A stretch of DNA of 8,060 nucleotides from Bacteroidales bacterium UBA4417 (GCA_002389705.1 DGQJ01000210.1:1-8060); one strand, 5' to 3'. Shown: positions 1-5,358, numbered from the stretch's first letter. The notes: generated from the sequence alone by a model not told the origin. Program-made: numbers and translations.

Positions 1-431
1 AGGATTTTATTTTTCAACGAATCGGCTTCGGCCTGGTTGCGTGGTTTCTGTGGAACCAGCGGCAGGAAATCGTACTGGCGCAGGCTGTCGTTTTTAACAA
101 TGTTAACGGCTTTGGCAATTGAAGTTACCCCTTCCACGCCGTCAATCTTCATCATGTCGAAGGTAAGATCGTACCAGGCATTAAACTCATCGACCTTAAA
201 CATATTGGGATTGGTAACCCCGATTACGAAAACGCTGCCATCTTCGCCAAAGCGTTTTTTGAATTCATCGTACTGAATCACGGTCGGGTCGTCAGCAGGC
301 AGCATCCGCTGGTTATTGTACGAGAGTTTTACGCCCGACCCCAGCCATGCCATAACGATGGTAAGCAGGCCGATAGTAACAAGTATTCCCGGGCGATTGC
401 GCAGTATTAATCTAACCAATATTTTCCACAT
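1..431 (-). CDS. RND/MMPL-type membrane exporter, N-terminal part (runs off the left edge)
   Basis: The reverse strand is open from an ATG at 431-429 to the window edge: 143 complete codons and no stop, so the C-terminal majority is missing. The protein starts MWKILVRLILRNRPG, followed by one hydrophobic segment at about residues 15-33. It continues into a periplasmic stretch beginning SYNNQRMLPADDPTV, then YDEFKKRFGEDGSVFVIGV and a segment ending in GVEGVTSIA. A first transmembrane helix followed by a porter-type domain is the usual N-terminus of the Bacteroidota MMPL/RND 'predicted exporter' proteins, which are commonly about 750-850 residues with two such halves and use the proton gradient. 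The substrate cannot be inferred. A -7-like box lies at 466-473, about 35 nt upstream of the start, and a terminator for the preceding gene lies just upstream of that. The gene is therefore probably transcribed on its own. Family call is fairly sure; function is inference. Confidence 0.8.
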   Translation of the reverse strand, partial: MWKILVRLILRNRPGILVTIGLLTIVMAWLGSGVKLSYNNQRMLPADDPTVIQYDEFKKRFGEDGSVFVIGVTNPNMFKVDEFNAWYDLTFDMMKIDGVEGVTSIAKAVNIVKNDSLRQYDFLPLVPQKPRNQAEADSLKNKI

Positions 432-465
432 ATCCTGGGTAAAATGTGCTTTTTGTATGAACTGG

Positions 466-473
466 CGAAGATA
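466..473 (-). promoter_or_regulatory. Candidate -7 box of the exporter gene
   Basis: On the minus strand the sequence reads TATCTTCG, seven of eight matches to the Bacteroidota -7 consensus TAnnTTTG. It would place the transcription start near 459, giving a leader of about 28 nt before the ATG at 431. No clear TTTG -33 element is visible; that position is occupied by the T run of the upstream terminator. The near-identical TACCTTCG lies in front of the methyltransferase gene (3356-3363). Confidence 0.35.
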
Positions 474-486
474 CAATAATTATTAT

Positions 487-507
487 AAAAAAGCAGTTGC
501 CTGCTTC
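487..507 (-). terminator. Intrinsic terminator of the DUF3788 gene
   Basis: Read on the minus strand, the stem GAAGCAG pairs with CTGCTTT across a GCAA loop (seven pairs, the outermost a G-U). It runs into a tract of T with no gap. GCAA is a GNRA-type tetraloop, which stabilises hairpins. The hairpin starts 27 nt after the stop codon at 535-537, in the right orientation to end that transcript and insulate the exporter gene downstream. Confidence 0.65.
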
Positions 508-534
508 GCCGGGCCATGGCTGCTTCAGGTTCAA

Positions 535-954
535 CTAGTGCGAAAGTTTTATGTCGACCAGTTTTTTAATGTCTTCGGTTTCCTCACCGGTTCTTATTTC
601 TATCCGGAACCCACGACCTTCGGCGTACACCATGGCTGACGAAATGATGTTTTTTATACCGGGGCTGATATTGCTCTCAAGAGCCTCTGTTGTTGCTTTT
701 TCGCCAAACACAAAGGCTGCCATAAAAAATTTGTCGCGCGGAAGCAGGTAAAGTATGGCCCGTTTTTTATCTTTCAACCTGAAACTCCAGCCGTATTTGG
801 CTCCAGGGAAGTTCCATTCTTCAATTGCCGCAGGATACACCTGCTTTACATAGCTTGAGAGCTGCTCCCAAACAACCATTAAATCGCCAAGGGCTTCGCC
901 AAGCATTTGAGAGTCGGGCTTGTAGTTTTTGTCAGGGAAAATACTGGTATCCAT
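535..954 (-). CDS. DUF3788 family protein
   Basis: A complete 139-residue soluble protein with no signal peptide or membrane segment. Visible features are the N-terminal FPDKNYKPDSQMLGEALG, an internal EEWNFPGAKYGWSFRLKDKK, the hydrophobic strand RAILYLLPRDKFFMAAFVFG, and a C-terminal part with AMVYAEGRGFRIEIRT. This order (acidic N-terminus, YGWS-[FL]-R, a strand-rich core with YLLP, then YAEGRG-RIE) is the pattern I recognise for DUF3788 proteins of about 135-145 residues, common in Firmicutes and Bacteroidota. No biochemical role is established. The mix of a small beta-rich core and basic surface resembles the YdhG/DUF1801-like fold, but that is only a suggestion. It is followed by its own terminator (487-507). 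Upstream is the non-coding 955-1189 gap, so it is probably monocistronic. Confidence 0.75.
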   Translation of the reverse strand: MDTSIFPDKNYKPDSQMLGEALGDLMVVWEQLSSYVKQVYPAAIEEWNFPGAKYGWSFRLKDKKRAILYLLPRDKFFMAAFVFGEKATTEALESNISPGIKNIISSAMVYAEGRGFRIEIRTGEETEDIKKLVDIKLSH

Positions 955-999
955 ATTGATGCATTTAAATCGGGGACTTTTACGAACTAGTAAAGTTAA

Positions 1000-1016
1000 T
1001 CAATTAGACAAATTGA
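1000..1016. promoter_or_regulatory. Palindrome upstream of the DUF3788 gene, possible operator
   Basis: TCAATT and AATTGA form a perfect 6+6 palindrome around a 5-nt spacer. It lies 46 nt upstream of the DUF3788 start and contains a minus-strand TTTG (1009-1012) that could serve as a -33 element. No good -7 box was found at the right distance. In an AT-rich gap a 6+6 palindrome can occur by chance, so the regulatory reading is weak. Confidence 0.2.
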
Positions 1017-1017
1017 C

Positions 1018-1188
1018 TATCGGGAATCATTAATAAGTAATTATTTGGTAAACAGAATGTACCCCTCCAGATTTTAACGAACGGAACTACAATCTGATAG
1101 ATTAGCACAATCCAACCCCCTCCCTATTTTTAGGGAGGGTTGGGGTGCGTACATTAAAAAAAGAACTGTTTATTAATGATTCACGATA
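1018..1188. repeat. Nested inverted-repeat element, MITE-like candidate
   Basis: The 19-nt arm TATCGGGAATCATTAATAA at 1018-1036 matches the reverse complement of 1170-1188 with one mismatch (G/T). Inside, 1049-1065 (reading taaacag, aatgtac, cccc) is complementary in the same order to three blocks on the other side: 1166-1172, 1149-1155 and 1142-1145. A GC-rich hairpin sits towards the right-hand side (1112-1143). If the outermost TA pair is counted as flank, the element is bounded by TA on both sides. The 171-bp span has no ORF. Terminal inverted repeats, small size and a non-coding interior fit a miniature inverted-repeat element, or a large decayed palindrome. The right arm ends two bases before the UbiA-gene stop codon (1190-1192). 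Other copies in the genome would be needed to prove mobility. Confidence 0.4.
1112..1143. repeat. GC-rich hairpin of REP-like type
   Basis: CCCTCCCTA pairs with TAGGGAGGG across a TTTT loop (nine pairs). After a 2-nt bulge of C, four more pairs follow (CCAA with TTGG). There is no T run directly after the stem on either strand, so it is not a canonical intrinsic terminator. Intergenic hairpins built on CCCTCCCT/AGGGAGGG followed by TTGGGG recur in many Bacteroidota genomes from memory, so this is probably a dispersed REP-like unit. It may also slow polymerase reading out of the UbiA gene. Confidence 0.45.
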
Positions 1189-1189
1189 C

Positions 1190-2047
1190 TCATTTTAAAT
1201 AAAAACCAAGTATAATTATCAGGGCATGCATAATGATACTGCCATCAAGAATACCGTGGTAGTAGAGTAGGGAGTTTTGAATTTTGCTGTTGTTCACAAA
1301 AAACAGGATCAGCAACAGGGAAACAAGGGTGGCAGGGAAAATGTAAGCAACCCCATAGCAGGTGTATTGCAAAAAAGCCGGTACCAGGGAAAGCGACATC
1401 GCCACATTACAAAATATCAATGCCTTTTGCGCCCCTATAATGGCGGGTATTGATTTTATTCCGGCCCGGCTGTCGGCTTCCATATCGCGTATGTCGAAAG
1501 GAATGGCTATGGCAAAAATAAATATGAAGCGCTGTGCAAAAACCAACCCAAGCTGGCCCGGGCTGAAATATATATTTGCTTGCAGTACGGGTAAAACTAC
1601 TGTTGCTGTTGCCCACACCAAAGCAAGAATAAAGGTTTTTGTGCCGGGCACCCGAACAAGCCAGGTTATGCCTCTCAATTTATATCGGGTCGACAATGAG
1701 TATAAAAACGACAACATTGCCAGGGGTACAAGTGCTATTAGAACGCTTGTTCTCACATAAAATGCGCTGATAACCAGCCCGGCCGATGAACAGGCTACCA
1801 GGCTCTTGAGTAATTGGGTGTGCCTTGCTGACCAGGCTAACTTCCCGGTTTGCAGGTTATTAGTATGCTGGTAAACCGCCAGCAAGCGGTGGAGGTTGTA
1901 GTCGGCTAAGGTGGAAAAGAAAATTAAAATCAAACCGGCATTGAACACAGGTGGAAAACCCAGTTGCACCAGCGTGGCCATGGCAAGCGAAACCGCGGCA
2001 GCAGCAATTACCAGGTTTGTGTTTATTATTAAGTACAGCGCCTTCAC
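1190..2047 (-). CDS. UbiA-type membrane prenyltransferase homologue
   Basis: A 285-residue, very hydrophobic protein with seven to nine predicted membrane helices and no signal peptide. UbiA-superfamily enzymes transfer polyprenyl groups to aromatic or other acceptors inside the membrane. The second signature is intact: FDIRDMEADSRAGIKSIP at 184-201, with the D185-D188-D192 Mg-pyrophosphate ligands and the following G and P. The first signature, normally NxxxDxxxD after helix 2, is replaced here by LADYNLHRL (48-56), keeping only a single Asp and Asn. YSLSTRYKLRG (116-126) fits the usual loop after helix 4. The start is GTG at 2047; no in-frame ATG gives a full first helix. The stop of the methyltransferase gene is 28 nt upstream, so the two are probably cotranscribed. 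The substrate is unknown, and activity is uncertain given motif 1. Confidence 0.8.
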   Translation of the reverse strand: MKALYLIINTNLVIAAAAVSLAMATLVQLGFPPVFNAGLILIFFSTLADYNLHRLLAVYQHTNNLQTGKLAWSARHTQLLKSLVACSSAGLVISAFYVRTSVLIALVPLAMLSFLYSLSTRYKLRGITWLVRVPGTKTFILALVWATATVVLPVLQANIYFSPGQLGLVFAQRFIFIFAIAIPFDIRDMEADSRAGIKSIPAIIGAQKALIFCNVAMSLSLVPAFLQYTCYGVAYIFPATLVSLLLILFFVNNSKIQNSLLYYHGILDGSIIMHALIIILGFYLK

Positions 2048-2075
2048 ATTGCGAAACAGTGAAATTGAGATGTTG

Positions 2076-3272
2076 TCAGGGTTTCAGGATTCCTGTATTT
2101 TTCTCCAGGTGATGATACCCGATGCCGAAATAAGCTTTTGCTTCTTTGATTTTTTCGAGCACGGCCTCGTTATTTCCTGTCGGTTTCTGGTCTTTAATGC
2201 CCACAATCATCACGTTTTTTGGAGTATGCGCATCCGAAATAAATTCAAAGACCTTTGTTTTGTATCCGAAGTATTCGAGAATCATGGCGCGGATACCATC
2301 GGTAACCATTTCGGCCTGCCGCTCGAGGAAAATGCCGTATTTGGTAAGGAAATCAAGATCGTTGCCGGTTTTTGAAGCTTCCAGCTGCCGCCTGATCTGC
2401 TTATGGCAGCATGGGGCGACTACAATTAAGTCGGCTCCGGCGGATATGCCCTTGCTGATGGCATCGTCGGTGGCGGTGTCGCAGGCATGCAGGGCAATAA
2501 GAATGTTAGTACCGGCACTGTCAAAATTTTCGATGGTTCCCTGTTCAAAACTGAGTTGGGTAAAACCTGTATCGAGGGCAATGGCGTTGCAGAGGTTAAC
2601 CAGGTCGGGGCGGAATTCAACCCCGGTAACCTGTGCGCTCACTTTCAAAACATTAACCAGGTAATCGTAAAGTGCAAAGGTAAGGTAGCCTTTGCCGGAG
2701 CCCATATCAACTACTTTCAGCGTTTCCCTGCCGGGGATTTCTTTGATGAGCGAGCTCAGGATATCGATATAATGGTTGATCTGTTTGTACTTATCCTGCG
2801 CATTTACAATCACTTTGCCGTTGTCGTCGGTAATTTTGAGCTGGGCCAGGTAGGGTTTCCCGCTGCTGCTGATCAGGCGCTTCTTGTTCCTGTCGTGCTC
2901 GGCGGGGGGTAGTTGCTGGTGCGCGGGAGCATTTTTACGGAGTACAATTTTCTTATCGTGCAGGTTCTCAAAAACCAGGTCGTATGCTATGGTAAATAAC
3001 GTGGCGACATAAAATTCGCGATCCAGGAAATTTTCGACTTTCTGAATGCCATCAGCAACTGCGTAATTTTTAACGATATCGCGGGTTTTGTAACGGTATG
3101 TAAAACTGAGCTTCTCCTCGCTTTTAATCAAAACCCGTTTTATGTAAACGTTTTTCAGGTTTTCTTCTTTACCCTTGTAGTTTCCCAGCGAGATTTTTAC
3201 AAAGGTATTTTCGCGAAGGCTGTTTTGCACAGCGCTGATAAATTCGCCTGTTTTTTCGCTGAGGTTTATCAT
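2076..3272 (-). CDS. Class I SAM-dependent methyltransferase (Methyltransf_32-like)
   Basis: A 398-residue cytoplasmic protein. Residues 1 to about 155 form an alpha/beta N-terminal domain I do not recognise. The Rossmann methyltransferase domain follows: motif I VVDMGSGKGYLTF (187-199) binds SAM, the acidic residue at the end of strand 2 is E219 in GVEFRPDL, then HACDTATDDA (262-271) and APCCHKQIR (286-294). The HxCDxxTD...PCCH pair is typical of the PF13679-type family that includes eukaryotic METTL25 and GSTCD relatives. The methyl acceptor is not known; tRNA, rRNA or protein are all possible. I place the start at ATG 3272 (MINLSEKTGEF). The reading frame stays open to an ATG at 3377, but those extra 35 residues lie across the likely promoter (-7 box 3356-3363) and look unlike coding sequence. 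The UbiA gene follows after 28 nt. Confidence 0.82.
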   Translation of the reverse strand: MINLSEKTGEFISAVQNSLRENTFVKISLGNYKGKEENLKNVYIKRVLIKSEEKLSFTYRYKTRDIVKNYAVADGIQKVENFLDREFYVATLFTIAYDLVFENLHDKKIVLRKNAPAHQQLPPAEHDRNKKRLISSSGKPYLAQLKITDDNGKVIVNAQDKYKQINHYIDILSSLIKEIPGRETLKVVDMGSGKGYLTFALYDYLVNVLKVSAQVTGVEFRPDLVNLCNAIALDTGFTQLSFEQGTIENFDSAGTNILIALHACDTATDDAISKGISAGADLIVVAPCCHKQIRRQLEASKTGNDLDFLTKYGIFLERQAEMVTDGIRAMILEYFGYKTKVFEFISDAHTPKNVMIVGIKDQKPTGNNEAVLEKIKEAKAYFGIGYHHLEKNTGILKP

Positions 3273-3355
3273 GGTATGGATGGGTTGGAGAACCTTGTTA
3301 TGCAATTCAAAACCAAGGGATCGGTTTGTTGAATCTTGCCAGGGAAAACTTTCGG

Positions 3356-3363
3356 CGAAGGTA
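3356..3363 (-). promoter_or_regulatory. Candidate -7 box of the methyltransferase-UbiA operon
   Basis: The minus strand reads TACCTTCG followed by CC, seven of eight matches to TAnnTTTG. The transcription start would fall near 3349, leaving about 77 nt of leader before ATG 3272. This excludes the upstream ATG at 3377 as the start. A T-rich stretch lies upstream, but no clean TTTG at 19-21 nt. Confidence 0.4.
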
Positions 3364-3456
3364 CGAAAAAACCACAAAAGCAGGAAATCGTGAGCTATGC
3401 CGTCAACACCAGATTGTTAATCATGGCTTTTTAGGTGATATTTCAAACAAATTTGC

Positions 3457-3464
3457 TATATTGG
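3457..3464 (+). promoter_or_regulatory. Candidate -7 box of the secreted beta-propeller-like gene
   Basis: TATATTGG matches TAnnTTTG at seven of eight positions. With transcription starting about 7 nt downstream (near 3471), the leader would be about 60 nt to ATG 3532 or 37 nt to ATG 3508. The ATG at 3478 would have almost no leader. The box lies about 95 nt from the divergent methyltransferase box, so 3364-3456 is a shared divergent promoter region. Confidence 0.35.
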
Positions 3465-3531
3465 CTGTTGGATTCACTTGTTCTGTATTGTCATAACCTT
3501 TTATTCAATGAACCGCAAAAAATCTGTTTTT

Positions 3532-4353
3532 ATGAAAAAAAACCTTCTACTTACAGCCTTTTTTATGGCTAGTTTACTTGGATTTGCCCAGCTCAAAAAG
3601 CAGGATACCGTTATGCTCAAAAAAGTAATGGAACTTAAGGTGAAAGGCGAAGGAGGAGCCAACGGTGCAGCCGTAACCTGGGATCCGGTTGCAAAAAGAT
3701 ATTATTCAGCCATTGCCGGAAATGCTGATTTCCCGATGAGCGTTTTTAATGCAAGCGGTATGTTGATCAGCGACAGCAACCTGAAAACGCAGGTTGATGT
3801 GCGGGGTTTGTGGTTTAATACAAAATCGAAATTGCTTCAGGCCAACGGTTACAGCGAAACAGGCTGGGTAACGTATTCGGTGAACGCAAAAGGAATTCCC
3901 GAGACGGTTACCACGCTTTTCGAAGGTATGATACAACCCAACGAACATGCCGTGGGAACCTATGACCCCAAAAGTAATTCGGTTTATTTTCTGGATACTT
4001 CCGAAGATTTTGTAGTTGAAAATTACAATGCCGCGGATGGCAAAATTATCAATACCATATTTATACACCCGGGTACTACCAAGGCCGAAGATGTTGATTT
4101 AGACTGGGATGTAGAAGGGATGTTCGATTACAATGCTACCAGTGTTGTGTTTACAGGCATTCCAAAATCAGAAATCGGCCTGCTTAACGTGGTTGCTAAC
4201 CAGGTTGAGCTTTTTAATTTCGAGGGATTGCTGACCAAGGTTTTAAAACTGCCCCAGGATGCGCTTGCCTACGAAATGTTCAATTTCAGCTATTGCAACG
4301 GCATATACTGGCTTTTTAACAAGGACACCCGTACATGGTTGGGGTATAAATAA
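3532..4353 (+). CDS. Secreted protein of unknown function, beta-propeller-like
   Basis: From ATG 3532 the product is 273 residues. The first 19 (MKKNLLLTAFFMASLLGFA, predicted cut before Q20) are a clear Sec signal peptide, so the protein is exported. There is no lipoprotein cysteine and no C-terminal sorting domain. The mature part has repeated short modules of similar shape: AAVTWDPVAKRYYSAIAG, VRGLWFNTKSKLLQANG, AVGTYDPKSNSVYFLDTS, VEGMFDYNATSVVFTGIP and YEMFNFSYCNGIYWLFN. Each has a small-residue/aromatic start, a D/N-rich turn and a following hydrophobic strand. This resembles four to six blades of a beta-propeller such as the YncE/SMP-30 type, but no catalytic motif is visible. ATG 3508 (MNRKKSVFMKKN, 281 aa) is a possible alternative start. 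The gene has its own promoter and is not obviously in an operon. No specific family recognised. Confidence 0.72.
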   Translation: MKKNLLLTAFFMASLLGFAQLKKQDTVMLKKVMELKVKGEGGANGAAVTWDPVAKRYYSAIAGNADFPMSVFNASGMLISDSNLKTQVDVRGLWFNTKSKLLQANGYSETGWVTYSVNAKGIPETVTTLFEGMIQPNEHAVGTYDPKSNSVYFLDTSEDFVVENYNAADGKIINTIFIHPGTTKAEDVDLDWDVEGMFDYNATSVVFTGIPKSEIGLLNVVANQVELFNFEGLLTKVLKLPQDALAYEMFNFSYCNGIYWLFNKDTRTWLGYK

Positions 4354-4357
4354 TAAA

Positions 4358-4382
4358 ATGAAATTGAGGGCTGAAATTTCAT
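4358..4382 (+). terminator. Weak AT-rich hairpin after the secreted protein gene
   Basis: ATGAAATT and AATTTCAT form a perfect 8-bp stem around a 9-nt loop, starting 4 nt after the stop codon. The stem is AT-rich and is followed by CCTGGG rather than a T run. It may mark the 3' end of the transcript but is not a classical terminator. Confidence 0.3.
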
Positions 4383-4575
4383 CCTGGGTGGGCTGCCATG
4401 GCTTTTAGGTTTCCTTCTTTATATAGGTTTCCAGGTATTTGAATAATTTCAGGAAGGCCTGTTGCCGAAAGGTTTATATGGTTAAAACATGCGTGATGTG
4501 ACCTTATGACCCTGTTAATAAATGCCTGGGCCAGGTAATTTAATCTGAGGGTGTGCCGGTACAGAAGATTATTTA
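4383..4575. other. Intergenic stretch without a supported gene
   Basis: The only notable detail is a 9-nt direct repeat TAGGTTTCC at 4406-4414 and 4424-4432. A minus-strand frame of 73 codons (4379-4600) crosses it, but has no promoter, no recognisable motif, and a start that overlaps the promoter of the next gene. I see nothing else. Confidence 0.4.
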
Positions 4576-4583
4576 TAATTTTG
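4576..4583 (+). promoter_or_regulatory. -7 box of the small secreted protein gene
   Basis: TAATTTTG is an exact match to the Bacteroidota -7 consensus TAnnTTTG and is followed by C, as is common. Transcription would begin near 4590, leaving a leader of about 12 nt before ATG 4602. No good -33 TTTG is visible 19-21 nt upstream (the region reads GGTGTGCCGG). This is the best promoter match in the window. Confidence 0.5.
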
Positions 4584-4601
4584 CATGCAACAACCGGCAA
4601 A

Positions 4602-4946
4602 ATGAAGCCCTTATTGTCATTATTTGTATTGTTAGTACTTTTTCAGACCCTTGTACTTGGGAGCCTGGTAAAAACTGATATGCAACCGGGCGAAGCCACC
4701 GGGGTACAGGGTAGTCTTATTCATAAAACCATTGTGCTCGATCCATTCCTTTTGCCGGATAATGCCTTGATCCACCCAACGCTGGCAGGTAAAGCCGAAT
4801 GGTTTCCATTCAGTTTTACCTCCAGGATTGTTTCGGTGAGCAGCCAACCCCTGCTTCATACCTGGAAATTGCCTTATGGAGCAGCTAAATTTCAGGCAGG
4901 TAAGCATATTCCTGTTTTTATAATTATAAATATTCTGCGATTGTAA
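4602..4946 (+). CDS. Small secreted or membrane-anchored orphan protein
   Basis: A 114-residue frame starting MKPLLSLFVLLVLFQTLVLG, a strong Sec signal peptide or N-terminal anchor. The rest has no cysteine and no recognised domain. It contains TDMQPGEATGVQGS, a proline-rich middle with DPFLLPDNALIHPTLAG and EWFPFSF, and a very hydrophobic C-terminus, IPVFIIINILRL. In favour of a real gene are the exact -7 box 19 nt upstream of the start and the signal sequence placed right at the first ATG after it. Against it is a similarly long frame on the opposite strand (4632-4958), which has no signal peptide or promoter. The frame is open upstream to 4551, but that part precedes the promoter. The next gene on the same strand starts 145 nt downstream. 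Function unknown; probably acts in the envelope. Confidence 0.5.
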   Translation: MKPLLSLFVLLVLFQTLVLGSLVKTDMQPGEATGVQGSLIHKTIVLDPFLLPDNALIHPTLAGKAEWFPFSFTSRIVSVSSQPLLHTWKLPYGAAKFQAGKHIPVFIIINILRL

Positions 4947-5055
4947 AATACAACGCAAAGCATGCTGCCGGAGGTATCGTTCCGGATTTCAAATCATTAT
5001 TTTTCCGGGGTTGCACACACATCTTGTTTCGCATAGAGTGTGGATTATTTGTTGT

Positions 5056-5065
5056 GGGCATGCCC
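5056..5065. promoter_or_regulatory. Perfect 10-bp palindrome upstream of the 44-aa protein
   Basis: GGGCATGCCC is self-complementary and GC-rich in an AT-rich leader, 26 nt upstream of ATG 5092. It could be an operator half-site pair, or form a small structure near the transcript start; a weak -7-like ATTATTTG lies at 5044-5051. Chance occurrence is not excluded. Confidence 0.2.
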
Positions 5066-5091
5066 GGAGCAAACTATAAAAATATTTCAAA

Positions 5092-5226
5092 ATGAATACT
5101 GACAACAAGAATACAGAGCCTGAAAAGGATAAAAAATACAATGGAGCCGCTCATTTCTTCCTGGTTTTCGGAGGGGTAATTGTGCTTCTGATACTGCTCA
5201 AACTGGTTATTGATCGGTTAATGTAA
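5092..5226 (+). CDS. 44-residue single-pass membrane protein
   Basis: A short frame from ATG 5092 to TAA 5224-5226. The N-terminal 16 residues are highly charged and hydrophilic (MNTDNKNTEPEKDKKY). They are followed by one long hydrophobic helix, HFFLVFGGVIVLLILLKLVI (about 21-40), and a short basic tail, DRLM. This is the classic layout of a small single-pass inner-membrane protein, with no cleavage site. Such proteins often sit beside transporters or respiratory complexes as accessory subunits, but nothing here shows a partner. Support for reality: clean amphipathic/hydrophobic architecture, an A-rich start context (TTTCAAAATG), and a strong hairpin terminator that begins 14 nt after the stop. 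It is probably cotranscribed with the 4602 gene or has its own weak promoter. No family recognised. Confidence 0.6.
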   Translation: MNTDNKNTEPEKDKKYNGAAHFFLVFGGVIVLLILLKLVIDRLM

Positions 5227-5240
5227 GCGAGGCTCAAAGC

Positions 5241-5326
5241 TGGAATGTTTCGGTCATCACTTTTTACCGGGATACTGATTTAATCAGGGCAGGTTGTTAA
5301 AGTGATTCCGAAACATTCCATTTTTT
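5241..5326 (+). terminator. Long-stem hairpin terminator after the 44-aa gene
   Basis: The arms 5241-5263 and 5299-5320 pair over 21 positions: 13 (TGGAATGTTTCGG) plus 8 (ATCACTTT), with a small internal bulge between them. The right arm is followed at once by six T. The 35-nt loop holds a second hairpin, CTGAT-TTA-ATCAG. A stem this long is unusual for a simple terminator, but position and T run fit one. It separates the small genes from the antiporter gene. Confidence 0.65.
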
Positions 5327-5343
5327 AAGTTCCGGATTTGTCA

Positions 5344-5351
5344 TACATTTA
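5344..5351 (+). promoter_or_regulatory. Candidate -7 box upstream of the antiporter gene
   Basis: TACATTTA agrees with TAnnTTTG at seven of eight positions. A TTTG lies only 5 nt upstream, too close to be its -33 element. Transcription would start near 5358 and leave a leader of about 108 nt before ATG 5466. It is the only plausible box between the terminator and the antiporter gene. Confidence 0.3.
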
Positions 5352-5358
5352 CATCGGG

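Noticed and set aside
1910..2375. Long plus-strand frame across the methyltransferase-UbiA junction
   Set aside because: It spans the 3' end of one minus-strand gene and the 5' end of another, both with clear family motifs; the plus frame has none.
3478..3531. Upstream ATG at 3478 as start of the secreted protein
   Set aside because: It lies about 7 nt after the expected transcription start and would put an 18-residue odd extension before a normal signal peptide.
4379..4600. 73-codon minus-strand frame
   Set aside because: Its start overlaps the promoter of the plus-strand gene, the product has no coherent hydrophobic or domain pattern, and it has no promoter of its own.
4632..4958. 108-codon minus-strand frame opposite the small secreted protein gene
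   Set aside because: No signal peptide, recognisable motif or promoter; the plus-strand frame has both a signal sequence and an exact -7 box. It is probably a shadow of the plus-strand gene.
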